A DNA stretch of 64,000 bases from Corynebacterium appendicis CIP 107643 (GCF_030408415.1 NZ_CP046976.1:1834371-1898370); one strand, 5' to 3'; positions 1-9,868 are shown, counted from the first letter of the stretch. Numbers and translations are program-made. Notes: generated from the sequence alone by a model not told the origin.

Positions 1-1797
1 CTCTACGCACGTGCAAGCCTCATTCCGCACATGGATTCGGAGCGCCTGTTCGCACAGACGAAGGACGGTTTCGATTTCTACCACGAGAAATTCGGCCGCA
101 CCTACCCGTTCGGCGACAAGTACGACCAGATCTTCTGCCCCGAGTACAACATGGGCGCGATGGAGCACGTCGGTGCGGTGACCTACCGTGACGAGTACGT
201 CTTCACATCCGAGCCGACTCCGTACCGTCTCGAGCGCCGCAACGACACGATCCTCCACGAGATGGCCCACATGTGGTTCGGTGACCTGGTCACAATGCAG
301 TGGTGGGACGATCTGTGGCTCAACGAGTCCTTCGCGACCTGGTCCGCCGCAACAGCCCAGGTGGGCATCGGCGAGTACCCGGAGGCGTGGACGACATTCG
401 CCTCGGTAGAGAAGGCATGGGCCTACAACCAGGACCAGCTGCCGTCGACGCACCCGATCGCGGCTGACGCGCCCGATATCGAGACTGCCGAGCAGAACTT
501 CGACGGCATCACCTACGCCAAGGGCGCCAGCGTGCTCAAGCAGCTCCAGGCTTATGTCGGTTACGAGGAGTTCTTCGCCGGGGTTCGCACTCACTTCGAC
601 AATCACGCCTACTCCAATGCGGAGTTCGCGGATTTGCTTGGGGCGCTCGAGGAAGCGTCGGGACGCGACCTGTCCGACTGGGCGCAGCAGTGGCTGCGCA
701 CCACCGGCGTGTCCCGTTTGCGCCCGGACATCTCCGCAGACAGCTTCGCCGTCGTGCAAGAGTCCGATGTGATGCGCACGCACCGCGTCCGCGTCGGCCT
801 GTACTCGCTTATCGACGGCACCGTCACCCGCATCAAACAAGTCGAACTGGATGTCTCCGGCGAGCGCACCGAGATCCCCGAGCTGGCGGGCGTGGAGCAC
901 GACCTCACGTTGGTCAACGACGATGACCTCACCTACTGCCTCATGGGCCTGACCGAGGAGCATCAGCGTTTCGCCCTGGAACACCTCGGCGATATCGAGG
1001 ACTCCCTCGCACGCACTCTCGTGTGGTCGTCGTTGTGGGAGTCCGTGCGTGACGGCTTCCTGCCCGCCCGTCAGTTCGTCCAGCTGGTGGCACGCTTTGC
1101 CCGCCAGGAGACTCACCCGAGTGTGCAGGAGCGTCTGCTCGCCCAGGCAACCCAGGCAGTCAAGCAGTACGTCGCCGACGACTGGCGCGCCGAGGGCATG
1201 GCGCTGCTCAACACCGCTTTCCGCGGCGCCGAGCCCGCTGTCGTCTTCGACCGGGCCCTGGCCCGCCTCACTCCGGAAAAGGAGACGGTGGACCACTTCA
1301 CGCAGCTGCTGGAGACCTCAGATAACCAGGAAGTGCGCTGGCTGGCCATCACCGCGCTCATCGCCGCCGGCGAGTTGGATCTGTCGGCTGCCGAGGAAGA
1401 AAAGGATTCCTCCTCGGAGGGGGCGGTGTCGAGGCTGAGGGCGCGGGCGAGCGTCGATAAGCGCTGGGCGTGGGACAAGCTGGTGAACGAGGACCTCACC
1501 AACCTCGAATCCCGCTACCTCATGGATGGCCTGACCTTCTCCCGCGAGGGCCTCGACGGCTTGACCGACGAGTACTTCCGTGTGGCGCCGCAGCTGTGGG
1601 AGCGTCTGACCAACGAGATGGCGCAGCGCACGCTCGAGGGCATATACCCGCTGTGGGATGTCTCCGAGGAGGCGATCGCGAAGGCCGATGAAATGCTGGC
1701 CAGCGATATCCCGGCTGGTCTGCGCCGCATCATCTCCGAGGGCCAGGACCGCGCCGCCCGCGCACTGCGGAACCGCAAGGTGGACGCGCAGGCCTAA
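1..1797 (+). CDS. pepN: Aminopeptidase N (M1 family), 5'-truncated by window edge
   Basis: C-terminal 598 residues of a zinc aminopeptidase that removes N-terminal residues from peptides in the cytoplasm. The frame is open from base 1, so the true start lies upstream. The zinc motif HEMAH is at 256-270 and the third ligand Glu falls in NESFA about 20 residues later. The substrate-anchoring motif reads GAMEH rather than the usual GAMEN of M1 enzymes, an oddity in an otherwise canonical protein. The ERAP1-like helical C-terminal domain follows. It is convergent with metB, with a hairpin between them. Identification is secure; only the N-terminal domain is missing. Confidence 0.95.
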   Translation, partial: LYARASLIPHMDSERLFAQTKDGFDFYHEKFGRTYPFGDKYDQIFCPEYNMGAMEHVGAVTYRDEYVFTSEPTPYRLERRNDTILHEMAHMWFGDLVTMQWWDDLWLNESFATWSAATAQVGIGEYPEAWTTFASVEKAWAYNQDQLPSTHPIAADAPDIETAEQNFDGITYAKGASVLKQLQAYVGYEEFFAGVRTHFDNHAYSNAEFADLLGALEEASGRDLSDWAQQWLRTTGVSRLRPDISADSFAVVQESDVMRTHRVRVGLYSLIDGTVTRIKQVELDVSGERTEIPELAGVEHDLTLVNDDDLTYCLMGLTEEHQRFALEHLGDIEDSLARTLVWSSLWESVRDGFLPARQFVQLVARFARQETHPSVQERLLAQATQAVKQYVADDWRAEGMALLNTAFRGAEPAVVFDRALARLTPEKETVDHFTQLLETSDNQEVRWLAITALIAAGELDLSAAEEEKDSSSEGAVSRLRARASVDKRWAWDKLVNEDLTNLESRYLMDGLTFSREGLDGLTDEYFRVAPQLWERLTNEMAQRTLEGIYPLWDVSEEAIAKADEMLASDIPAGLRRIISEGQDRAARALRNRKVDAQA

Positions 1798-1808
1798 GTG
1801 ATTCCGGG

Positions 1809-1831
1809 GCTGGATGCAATCTGCATCCAGC
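1809..1831. terminator. Hairpin between convergent pepN and metB
   Basis: A 10-bp perfect inverted repeat, arm GCTGGATGCA, with a 3-base loop lies just after the pepN stop and just before the metB stop on the other strand. It has no T-run, so it is probably a shared but non-canonical bidirectional terminator. Confidence 0.5.
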
Positions 1832-1839
1832 GGACCCGG

Positions 1840-3036
1840 TCAGAGCTTCGCGAGCGCCTGCTCCAGATCGGCGATGAGGTCGGCCTCGTCCTCGATGCCG
1901 ACGGAGATACGCACGAGCTCTGGCGGGACCTCGAGCGCGGAACCTGCGACGGAGACGTGGGTCATGGTGGCCGGGTGCTCGAGGAGGCTCTCGACGCCGC
2001 CGAGGGATTCGGCGAGACAGAAGAGCTTGGTGGAGCGGCAGAAGGTCTCGGCCTGCTCGACGGTGTTGAAGGCGACAGAGACCATGCCGCCGAAACGGCT
2101 CATCTGGCGGGCGGCGATGTCGTGGCCCGGGTGGTCCTCGAGCCCCGGGTAGTAAACGCGGGCGACCTTGTCGGAGGCCTGCAGGTGCTTCGCCACAGCC
2201 TCGGCGTTGTCGCAGTGCTTGTCCATGCGCACGCCGAGGGTCTTCAGGCCGCGGCCGGTGAGGTAGGTGTCGAAGGGCGACGGGATCGCGCCGATCCAGC
2301 CGAAGAAGAAGCGAAGCTGGTCCTCGAAATCGTTCAGCTTGTCGAAGCTGGCTGCGGTCACGCCGGTCACGCCTTTCGACTCGGTGTCCGCGGGCCGGTT
2401 GGCGCACACGACACCGCCGACGACGTCGGAGTGGCCGCCGATGTACTTGGTGGTCGAGTGGAGCACCACATCCGCGCCGAGCTCCAGCGGCTGCTGCAGG
2501 TACGGGGAGGCGAAGGTGTTGTCGACGACGAGGGTGGAATCGCCCTTGACCTCTGCGAGGGCCTGGATATCGGCGATGGACAGCAGCGGGTTCGTCGGGG
2601 TCTCCACCCACACGACTTTGGTGTTGTCCTGGATCGCGGCGGCGACCTCGTCGGTGTTGGTGATATCCACCGGGGTGTTCTCGATCCCCCACTGGGTGAA
2701 GATCTGCTGGATCAGGCGGTAGGTACCGCCGTAGGCGTCGTTGCCGATGACAATGTGATCGCCAGGTTTGAGCAGGATGCGCAGCACGGTATCCACCGCG
2801 GCCATGCCGGAGGAGTAGGCGACGCAGTAGTCGGCCTTCTCCAGCGCGGCGACGGTCTTCTCCAGCGCCGTGATGGTCGGGTTGCCCACGCGGGTGTATT
2901 CGTAGCCGTTGCGGGTCACCGCCAGGTCGTCCTGCGCGAAGGTGGTCGACGCGTAGATGGGGGTGTTGATCGACCCGTAGAGGGAGTCGGGCTCGTACCC
3001 AGCGTGGATGGAATCGGTGCTAAATCCGGCAGACAT
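1840..3036 (-). CDS. metB: Cystathionine gamma-synthase
   Basis: PLP enzyme (Cys/Met metabolism family, fold type I) that joins an activated homoserine ester with cysteine to give cystathionine in methionine synthesis. The protein is 398 residues, close to the family norm. It opens with the characteristic [13 protein letters not shown] and has the PLP-lysine region [11 protein letters not shown]. An ATG at 3036 has AAAGGA 5 bases upstream; a GTG one codon earlier would be too close to that site. A half-matching McbR-type site lies upstream. Cystathionine gamma-lyase is the close alternative, but the length and N-terminus fit the actinobacterial MetB group. Confidence 0.88.
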   Translation of the reverse strand: MSAGFSTDSIHAGYEPDSLYGSINTPIYASTTFAQDDLAVTRNGYEYTRVGNPTITALEKTVAALEKADYCVAYSSGMAAVDTVLRILLKPGDHIVIGNDAYGGTYRLIQQIFTQWGIENTPVDITNTDEVAAAIQDNTKVVWVETPTNPLLSIADIQALAEVKGDSTLVVDNTFASPYLQQPLELGADVVLHSTTKYIGGHSDVVGGVVCANRPADTESKGVTGVTAASFDKLNDFEDQLRFFFGWIGAIPSPFDTYLTGRGLKTLGVRMDKHCDNAEAVAKHLQASDKVARVYYPGLEDHPGHDIAARQMSRFGGMVSVAFNTVEQAETFCRSTKLFCLAESLGGVESLLEHPATMTHVSVAGSALEVPPELVRISVGIEDEADLIADLEQALAKL

Positions 3037-3065
3037 CACAATCCTTTCTTATCCTCCTCGCACAA

Positions 3066-3081
3066 TAGACCAAGCGGTTCA
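3066..3081. promoter_or_regulatory. Possible degenerate McbR operator upstream of metB
   Basis: TAGAC-N6-GTTCA lies in the metB/haemoglobin intergenic region. The known C. glutamicum McbR site is TAGAC-N6-GTCTA. The left half matches fully and the right half 3 of 5. McbR represses metB in C. glutamicum, so the position is sensible, but the match is incomplete. Confidence 0.3.
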
Positions 3082-3147
3082 TTACGCCCATGGCGGGTGG
3101 TGGATTACATTCACGGACCCGCAAGCGCGCAGCGTAGGATGAGGAGG

Positions 3148-3603
3148 ATGACTACCAACGCGAGCGGCGACGCCGAGAACACGGCCCAAACGATGTATGA
3201 GGCACTCGGGGAGGATTTCTTCCGCCGGCTTGTCGGGGGCTTCTACAAGCAAGTGCGTGACGACGACCTGATCGGCCCCATGTACCCCGAAGGCGACTTC
3301 GAAGGAGCAGAAGACCGGCTCCGGTGGTTCCTCGTGCAGTACTGGGGCGGGCCGCAGACCTTCTCCGAGCGCCGCGGGGCTCCGATGCTGCGCCGGCGCC
3401 ACTTCCCCTACACAATCGGCCGCGCGGAAGCGGAGCGCTGGCTGCAGCTGATGGAGAATTCCCTCGACCAGTTCACCGAGGACGAACTGCTGCCGGCCCA
3501 GCGTCACGCATTGTGGAACCACATGCAGCGCGTGGCGTACATGATGATCAACCAGCCGGAAGACCACCCGGGAATGAGTCCGCAGGGCGGCAATTTGATG
3601 TAG
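3148..3603 (+). CDS. glbO: Group II truncated haemoglobin (trHbO)
   Basis: Haem protein of the 2-on-2 globin family, thought to handle O2/NO chemistry. The match is strong across the core: FYKQV, the YPEGDFEGAEDRLR helix, QYWGGP, the distal/proximal region RRRHFPYTIG and ERWLQLM. The start is set at ATG 3148 because a TAGGAT -10 hexamer ends 7 bases before it, implying a leaderless mRNA; the AGGAGG directly abutting this ATG is too close to be a ribosome site. This gives 151 residues, about 16 more at the N-terminus than typical trHbO. Divergent from metB. Confidence 0.9.
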   Translation: MTTNASGDAENTAQTMYEALGEDFFRRLVGGFYKQVRDDDLIGPMYPEGDFEGAEDRLRWFLVQYWGGPQTFSERRGAPMLRRRHFPYTIGRAEAERWLQLMENSLDQFTEDELLPAQRHALWNHMQRVAYMMINQPEDHPGMSPQGGNLM

Positions 3604-3674
3604 CGGCGCAGGTGCGGGAAATTCGCACCGTGAAAACACCCACATAGTTAGTTTGCTGAAACTACGATGGCGTC

Positions 3675-4880
3675 ATGCCATCTACGGTGATCAGTCCTTC
3701 ACAGACATTGCTCGCGGTCGTGCCGCCGCTCGTGGAGAGCGGGCAGATAGCGGCCCCGTACGCCGCCGTGGATATCGCAGCCTTCGACTACAACGCGAAG
3801 CAGATGGTCGGCCGGGCGCGGGGGTTACCGATCCGGGTGGCGTCGAAGTCGCTGCGCAGCGTCGCAGCACTCCGGAGGGCGCTTGACCACGACGGTTTCC
3901 AGGGGATTTTGTCCTACAGCGTGCCGGAGGCGATCCACCTGGCACAGGCGGGATTCGACGATATCGTCGTGGCCTACCCGTGTGTGAACACAGCGGCTCT
4001 CAGAGAGCTCGCGGCGGACCAGAAATTGCGCGAGACCATCACCGCGATGGTGGACTGCACCGAGCACCTCGAGCTGATTGAGGCGGCAGCGCAGGGCGCG
4101 GGGCCGGTGCGGGTGGCCATCGATTTGGACTGCACGCTCCACCTGCCCGGCGCGGTCATCGGGCCGCGGCGCTCCCCGGTGCGTACGCCGGAGCAGGTGG
4201 AGGAGCTGGCGGGGGCGATCGTCGATAAGCGTTGCCTGCGTCTGGTCGGCGTCATGGCGTACGAGGGGCAGGTCGCGTCGGTCGCTGATGCGGAATCGGG
4301 CGTGGCGGGTTCCGTGAAGCGGTGGTTGCGGCGCACGTCGATGGAGCAGCTGGCGCCGCGCCGAAAGGCGTGCATCGACGCGGCGCGGCAATTCGCGGAC
4401 CTGGAATTTGTCAACGGCGGCGGGACGGGCTCGCTGGACGTGAGCGCCGACGAGGGAACCCTGACGGAGCTCGCGGCGGGCTCGGGCTTTTACACGCCGG
4501 TCATCTTCGACAACTTCGCCACCGTCAACCACCGCGCGGCCGCATTCTTCATCTGCCAGGTCTCCCGCATCCCGGCGAAGGGCTGGGCGACGGTGAACTC
4601 AGGCGGGTGGATCGCGTCCGGCCCGCCCGCCGCGGACCGCGTGCCCGTGGCCGTGCACCCCGGCGGACTGAAATATTCCGCGACGGAGGGCGCGGGCGAG
4701 GTGCAGACCCCGCTCCACGGGCCGGGCGCGAGCAGCGTGCGCGTCGGCGACCTCGTGTGGTTCCGCCACGCAAAAGCCGGAGAGATGACGGAGCACGTCG
4801 ACGGAATCGTCGCCGTCCACCCGGACGGGACAGCAGAAACGTGGGACACATACAGAGGAAATGGGTGGACGCTGCGATGA
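3675..4880 (+). CDS. Fold-type III PLP enzyme (D-threonine aldolase / alanine racemase-like; amino acid deaminase/aldolase)
   Basis: 401-residue cytosolic PLP enzyme with an alanine-racemase-type barrel. The PLP lysine lies in IRVASKSLRS near residue 58, and the C-terminal metal/phosphate region includes VNSGGW and VWFRHAKAGE. Family members act on D-amino acids or beta-hydroxy amino acids; the exact substrate cannot be read from sequence. ATG 3675 has TACGAT 6 bases upstream and no ribosome site, suggesting leaderless translation. The stop overlaps the ATG of the lactone oxidase gene (ATGA), so the two form an operon. Confidence 0.82.
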   Translation: MPSTVISPSQTLLAVVPPLVESGQIAAPYAAVDIAAFDYNAKQMVGRARGLPIRVASKSLRSVAALRRALDHDGFQGILSYSVPEAIHLAQAGFDDIVVAYPCVNTAALRELAADQKLRETITAMVDCTEHLELIEAAAQGAGPVRVAIDLDCTLHLPGAVIGPRRSPVRTPEQVEELAGAIVDKRCLRLVGVMAYEGQVASVADAESGVAGSVKRWLRRTSMEQLAPRRKACIDAARQFADLEFVNGGGTGSLDVSADEGTLTELAAGSGFYTPVIFDNFATVNHRAAAFFICQVSRIPAKGWATVNSGGWIASGPPAADRVPVAVHPGGLKYSATEGAGEVQTPLHGPGASSVRVGDLVWFRHAKAGEMTEHVDGIVAVHPDGTAETWDTYRGNGWTLR

Positions 4881-6222
4881 CCTTCACAATCAGCGAACCT
4901 GAAATGCGCACGGGCCAAAGTTTCACCAACTGGTCGGGGTCGGTGAGCACCAACCCGACGGCGTTCTACTACCCCGCCACCATCGAGGAAGTCCAGCGCA
5001 TCGTGCGCACGCTGCCTGCGGGCCAATCTGTGCGCACGGTCGGCGGCGGCCACTCGTTCACGCCGGTCGCAGCGGGCACGCAGGCGATGATCAGCCTGGA
5101 CAAGCTCGCGGGCATCATGCGCATCGACACGGAGACCAAGCGCGTGCGCTTCCTCGCCGGCACGCGCCTGCACCGCATCCCGGAATACCTCCAGCCGTTC
5201 GGCCTCGCGCTCGCCAACCAGGGCGACATCGACGTCCAGTCGGTCGCCGGCGCGATCTCCACATCGACGCACGGCACGGGCATCGAGTGGACCGGGTTCG
5301 CGGGCACAGTCACCGGCATTTCGCTTATCGACGCCACCGGTGAGCGCCGCGACTACTCCATCGACCCCGATCCGGACATGCTCCGTTTGGTGACCGTCTC
5401 ACTGGGCGCCCTGGGCGTCGTCGTCGAGGTGGAAATGCAGTGCGTCGACGCCTTCGACCTGCTGGCGGAAGAGGGCGCCGAAAGCCTGGATGCGGTGCTC
5501 GATTCGTGGGAGGAGCGCTCCCGCGCCGTCGACCACTACGAGGCGTTCTGGTTCCCGCACACCGGCCGCGCGATGGTGAAGTCCAATACGCGCCTGGCCC
5601 CCGGTGTGCGGGCGCCCGGCGGCGAGCCGAAAGTGCGCGGTAAATTAACCCGTTTCCTCGAAGACGACGTGATCGGCAACGGCGCCTTCGCCGCCTCCCT
5701 GGCAGTCGCACGGGCGATTCCGCGCACCACTCCCGTGCTGAACAACATCGCGGCAAGCGCCATGGCCGCGAACCGCTACCGCTCCCGCGCCCACGACGTG
5801 TTTGCTACCCCGCGCCGGGTTCGCTTCCACGAAATGGAATTCGCGGTGCCCCTCGAGGCCGGGCCGGAGGCGGTGCGCGAAATCAATCGGGAATTTGAGC
5901 GCCGCAACTGGCTCATCCCCTTCCCCTGGAGCTGCGCACCACCGCCGCGGACGATGTAGCGCTGTCCACTTCCACTGGGCGGGAGTCGATGTACATCGCC
6001 TTCCACGTGTCTAAGGCGATGAATCCGCACGAGTTCTTCCCCGCGATCCAGGACATCTTGAAAGCCGCGGGCGGGCGCCCCCACTGGGGCAAGATGCACA
6101 CGCTCGGCCGAGAAGACTTCGCGGAGATGTACCCGCGTTTCGACGAATTCTGCACCCTGCGCGAGCAGATGGACCCGACCCGGAAATTCGGGTCGGAACA
6201 CCTGACGCAACTGTTCGGATAA
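4877..6222 (+). pseudogene. D-arabinono-1,4-lactone oxidase-like FAD oxidase, frameshifted
   Basis: FAD-binding oxidoreductase of the aldonolactone oxidase (VAO) family. The N-terminal FAD domain shows RTVGGGHSFTPVA and AGAISTSTHGTG; the C-terminal domain ends with HWGKMHT and FDEFCTLREQMDP. The first frame runs 4877-5959 and then hits a stop, while the conserved C-terminus continues one frame over to 6222. Reading switches correctly (FPLELRTTAADD) if one C is added to the CCCC at 5923-5926, so one base is missing in a homopolymer. It overlaps the aldolase stop by ATGA. It may be a true pseudogene or a sequencing error. Confidence 0.85.
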
Positions 6223-6225
6223 GGG

Positions 6226-6906
6226 TTAACCGAACAGGTTGATCCCGCCGGAGGTGTAGTAGACGCTGCCGAACGGGGCATCGAGGCGGATCCACCGGCC
6301 CGCGGTGGAGATGCGCATGTGCCGCGGGATCTCCACCGGGGCGCTCGGGCCCGGTATGAGTCCGAGCGAGGTGCAGGTGAAGATCATCCGCATCGGCACA
6401 TCGACCGGAGTGCCGCCGGTCTTTTCGGTGTCGGCGGTGAGCACGATCTGCTCGAGAAGCGAGCGCGGCGGGCCCATCGGCCCGGAGAACTGGCGCGCCA
6501 AGCGGCGGCCCTGGTCAGCGAGGTCGCGCACCACGTGAACCGGCACAATATCGCGCTGGACGTAGCCGGACTTCGGCGGCAGTGCGCCCAGCCAATTCGC
6601 GTCACGTGCCGGTCCGATCTCCAACGGCCCGTTGGAGGAGCCGGAGCTTAGATCGGTAACGCCGGCGAGGGCGTCGCGCAGGTCCTGCAGCGAGACCACT
6701 GCCCCGTCGCGGGAGGCCTGCCCCGCCACCCGGCGCGAGGCCACACAGCTAAACGGCGTGGTCACGAACACGTCGACGGAGGGGGTGGGGGCGGCAGGAA
6801 GCGTCGATAAGCGTGCTGAACCTGTTGCTTCCAGATGAAGCGCACGCTCGACGAGCGCCTTGAGCCCGGCTGCCCCCGACTCGACCGTGAGTGTCTCTGT
6901 ACCCAC
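6226..6906 (-). CDS. Conserved hypothetical protein
   Basis: 226-residue protein I do not recognise. It has no membrane segment or signal peptide. It opens VGTETLTVESGAAGLKALVE and contains a segment beginning DVFVTTPFSCVASRRV, probably a soluble alpha/beta fold. The GTG start at 6906 overlaps the last base of the upstream thioesterase stop (TAGTG), so translation is coupled and a related role is possible. The longer frame to 7023 lies inside the thioesterase gene and is not needed. Its stop is 3 bases from the end of the convergent lactone oxidase. Confidence 0.75.
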   Translation of the reverse strand: MGTETLTVESGAAGLKALVERALHLEATGSARLSTLPAAPTPSVDVFVTTPFSCVASRRVAGQASRDGAVVSLQDLRDALAGVTDLSSGSSNGPLEIGPARDANWLGALPPKSGYVQRDIVPVHVVRDLADQGRRLARQFSGPMGPPRSLLEQIVLTADTEKTGGTPVDVPMRMIFTCTSLGLIPGPSAPVEIPRHMRISTAGRWIRLDAPFGSVYYTSGGINLFG

Positions 6907-7328
6907 TAGTTTGCGGACTCGCCGGAACCGGCGTTCAGGATGCCGCGCTCTGCCTGCGTGATCTCGCGCGGGGCGGCGGTGGTGAGATCCACGGCGACCA
7001 GCACCGTGTTGACCACGCCGCACACACGGCCCTGACGGTCCTTGAGGTCCTGGCGCGTCTTGAACGATGTGTTGCCGATCTCCGTGACTGTTGTCTCCAC
7101 TTCGACCGCGGTCGTGTCCGCCATGACAGGGCGCAGGTAATCGATGTCCACGTGGCGGACGAACACCCCGAATTCCTGGTCGCGGTCGGCGAAATTCTCG
7201 CGCAGGAACGCGATGCGCGCCTCCTGGGAGATGTCCAGGAACTTGCAGTTGTTCAGGTGGTCGTACCGGTCGAAATCGTTCCAGCGCAGCGTGATGTGCT
7301 GGATATTGTTCGGGGCGTTGTCAGCCAT
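6906..7328 (-). CDS. Acyl-CoA thioesterase, hot-dog fold (4-hydroxybenzoyl-CoA thioesterase type)
   Basis: 140-residue hot-dog enzyme expected to hydrolyse acyl-CoA thioesters. The signature WNDFDRYDHLNN includes the catalytic Asp region (family D-x-x-x-H-x-N), followed by FVRHVDIDYLRPV and the strand VEVETTVTEIGNTSF. The length is typical of single hot-dog proteins. ATG 7328 is preceded by GAAAGGA. It is followed with 1-base overlap by a hypothetical gene and preceded by ettA on the same strand. Substrate unknown. Confidence 0.85.
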   Translation of the reverse strand: MADNAPNNIQHITLRWNDFDRYDHLNNCKFLDISQEARIAFLRENFADRDQEFGVFVRHVDIDYLRPVMADTTAVEVETTVTEIGNTSFKTRQDLKDRQGRVCGVVNTVLVAVDLTTAAPREITQAERGILNAGSGESAN

Positions 7329-7404
7329 GAGTCCGTGGATCCTTTCTCTTAAAGCGAGTCCACCCGCGCGGATCGTGGTTGCGCGGGTGGGTGAGCTGCG
7401 TGGA

Positions 7405-9075
7405 TTAGCGCGTCAGCTTGCGGTGCGTGACGCGGGACGGCTTGGCGGCTTCCTCGCCGAGACGCTCCACCTTATTGGCTTCGTAGTCGCCGAAGTTGCC
7501 TTCGAACCAGAACCACTTGCCTTCCTCAATATTGCCCTCCCAGGCGAGGATGTGTGTGCAAGTTCGGTCGAGGAACCAGCGGTCGTGCGAAATGACCACG
7601 GCACAGCCCGGGAATTTCTGGAGCGCATTCTCCAAAGAGCTCAGGGTTTCGACGTCGAGGTCGTTGGTCGGCTCGTCGAGGAGGATCAGGTTTCCGCCCT
7701 GCTTGAGGGTCAAAGCCAGGTTCAGGCGGTTGCGCTCACCACCGGAGAGAACCTTAGACGGCTTCTGCTGGTCCGGCCCCTTGAAGCCGAACGCGGACAG
7801 GTACGCGCGCGACGGCATTTCGTTCTGGCCGACGTGAATGTAATCGAGCCCGTCGGAGACGACCTCCCACACCGTCTGCTCTGGGTCGATGTTCTCGCGG
7901 TTTTGGTCCACGTACGAGATCTGCACAGTGTCGCCGACCTCGACCGAACCGGAATCCGGCTCCTCGAAACCGACGATCGTCTTGAACAGCGTCGACTTAC
8001 CCACACCGTTCGGGCCGATGACACCGACGATGCCGTTGCGCGGCAGCGTGAACGACAGGTCCTTGATCAGAGTGCGGCCGTCGAAGCCCTTGTTCAGGTC
8101 CTTGACCTCGACGACCTTGTTGCCCAGGCGCGGCGGCGTCGGGATCTGGATCTCCTCGAAGTCGAGCTTGCGGTACTGCTCCGCCTCGGCAGCCATCTCC
8201 TCGTAGCGCTCCAGGCGCGCCTTGTTCTTCGCCTGGCGTGCCTTCGGCGAGGAGCGGACCCACTCCAGCTCGCCCTTCAGTCGCTTCTGCAGCTTCTGGT
8301 CCTTCTTGCCCGCGATCTCGAGGCGCTCAGCCTTCTTCTCCAGGTAGGTGGAGTAGTTGCCCTCGTACGGGTAGAGCTTGCCGCGGTCGACCTCGCAGAT
8401 CCACTCCGCGACGTGGTCGAGGAAGTAGCGGTCGTGGGTAACGGCCAGGACGGCGCCCGGGTAGTCCTGGAGATGCTTCTCCAGCCACAGGACACTCTCG
8501 GCGTCGAGGTGGTTCGTCGGCTCGTCGAGAAGCAGCAGGTCCGGCTGGGACAGCAGCAGCTTGGCCAGTGCCACGCGGCGGCGCTCGCCACCCGAGAGGT
8601 TGGTCACCGGGGAATCCGACGGCGGGCAGCGCAGTGCCTCCATGGCCTGCTCGATCTTGGAGTCGACCTCCCACGCGTCAGCCGCGTCGAGCTCCTCCTG
8701 CAGCTTGCCCATTTCCTCCATGAGCTCGTCGGAGTAGTTCGTGGCCATCTCCGCGGCGATCTCCTCGAAGCGCTGCTTCTTCTCGAAGATGTCGCCCAGG
8801 CCCTCTTCGACATTCTCGCGTACCGTCTTCTCCTCGTTCAGTGGCGGTTCCTGGAGCAGGATGCCCACGGTCGCGCCCGGGTCGAGGAATGCCTCGCCGT
8901 TATTCGGCTGGTCGATGCCCGCCATGATCTTCAGCAGCGAGGACTTGCCCGCGCCGTTGGGGCCCACGACACCGATCTTGGCGCCCGGGTAAAAAGCCAT
9001 CGTGACATTGTCCAGAATGACCTTGTCACCGACCGCCCTGCGAACATTTTTCATCGTGTAGATGAACTCGGCCAC
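7405..9075 (-). CDS. ettA: Energy-dependent translational throttle protein EttA (ABC-F)
   Basis: 556-residue soluble ABC-F protein with two ATPase domains and no membrane part. EttA binds the ribosomal E site and gates entry into elongation according to ADP/ATP ratio. Walker A motifs are GPNGAGKSS and GPNGVGKST, and signature motifs LSGGERRR and LSGGERNR. Between them are the charged arm/linker segments (YLEKKAERLE, WVRSSPKARQAKNKARLERYEE). Start GTG 9075 follows AAAGGGGACTTAA. The length matches EttA rather than shorter ABC-F resistance proteins. Confidence 0.93.
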   Translation of the reverse strand: MAEFIYTMKNVRRAVGDKVILDNVTMAFYPGAKIGVVGPNGAGKSSLLKIMAGIDQPNNGEAFLDPGATVGILLQEPPLNEEKTVRENVEEGLGDIFEKKQRFEEIAAEMATNYSDELMEEMGKLQEELDAADAWEVDSKIEQAMEALRCPPSDSPVTNLSGGERRRVALAKLLLSQPDLLLLDEPTNHLDAESVLWLEKHLQDYPGAVLAVTHDRYFLDHVAEWICEVDRGKLYPYEGNYSTYLEKKAERLEIAGKKDQKLQKRLKGELEWVRSSPKARQAKNKARLERYEEMAAEAEQYRKLDFEEIQIPTPPRLGNKVVEVKDLNKGFDGRTLIKDLSFTLPRNGIVGVIGPNGVGKSTLFKTIVGFEEPDSGSVEVGDTVQISYVDQNRENIDPEQTVWEVVSDGLDYIHVGQNEMPSRAYLSAFGFKGPDQQKPSKVLSGGERNRLNLALTLKQGGNLILLDEPTNDLDVETLSSLENALQKFPGCAVVISHDRWFLDRTCTHILAWEGNIEEGKWFWFEGNFGDYEANKVERLGEEAAKPSRVTHRKLTR

Positions 9076-9241
9076 TTAAGTCCCCTTTACATGCGTGTAG
9101 GTGGAAAAACGTAAATCACCACAAAGGGTACATCACGGGCTTGGCGCGCAGACTCGCTCAGTGGCACCGCGGGCAACTGGCGCGCAGCACAGCGCGCACC
9201 CCGCGCCGGAACGTGGAGGTGCGCGCGTGGGAGCAGCTGCG

Positions 9242-9868
9242 CTAACCGACGGGCACCGGCGCCTTCTGCCCCTCCTGCGCCTCTTGGGTTTCCTGTGCCG
9301 ATTCGCGCTGCCGGTCGACGAAACTCATTTCTTCGGGCGTGCCGTTCCGCTCGATGACGCCGTCGGTGCCGTCGCCGGCCGGGCCGTTCGCGCCGTTCTG
9401 GACACCGGTCTTGGTGGTGCCGACTACCTCTGCGATGTCGTCGCGCGTGGTTTCGGCGACATCGTCCATGCCTTTCAGCGTGCGCTTCTGCACGCTGGTG
9501 GAGCGGGAGGAGACCTGGAAGCGGGTGAGCTCCAACGCGATCTGGTTGGCCTTGATGATGTGCTTGTAGCGGGAGTTGCCGTCCGCGTCGGTCCACTTAT
9601 CGGACACGAGGCGGCCGACCACGACAACGGGCATGCCCTTTGCCAGGGAAGCCTGCGTGTTCACGGCGAGCTGCCCCCAGCACTCGACGTCGATGTAGAG
9701 CAGGTCGGTATCCGCCCACTGGGCGTTGCCGTTTGCGTCTTCGGTCTCCGTACGCACGCGGCGGCTGGTGGCCACGCGCATGCGCGTCAGGGTGGAGCCG
9801 GTGTCGAAGGTCTTGCACACCGGATCGTCGGTGAGGTTGCCGGACAGGGTGATGGGAAGTTGGGACAT
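9242..9868 (-). CDS. ssb: Single-stranded DNA-binding protein
   Basis: 208-residue SSB. An N-terminal OB fold (about 1-115) starts MSQLPITLSGNLTDDPVCKTF and includes VECWGQLAVN and VVVGRLVSDKWTDADGN. The rest is a low-complexity acidic tail. The last residues (GQKAPVPVG) lack the DDDIPF-type tip that recruits repair proteins in many SSBs. This could therefore be a secondary, accessory or recombination-associated SSB rather than the replicative one normally found next to rpsF/rplI, which is not seen here. ATG 9868 is preceded by GAAAGG. Confidence 0.9.
   Translation of the reverse strand: MSQLPITLSGNLTDDPVCKTFDTGSTLTRMRVATSRRVRTETEDANGNAQWADTDLLYIDVECWGQLAVNTQASLAKGMPVVVVGRLVSDKWTDADGNSRYKHIIKANQIALELTRFQVSSRSTSVQKRTLKGMDDVAETTRDDIAEVVGTTKTGVQNGANGPAGDGTDGVIERNGTPEEMSFVDRQRESAQETQEAQEGQKAPVPVG

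Noticed and set aside
1798..3135. Extended reading frame before the haemoglobin
   Set aside because: Antisense to metB; the haemoglobin begins at the promoter-linked ATG 3148.
7144..9114. 656-codon plus-strand frame
   Set aside because: Mirror of ettA and the thioesterase; no recognisable domain.
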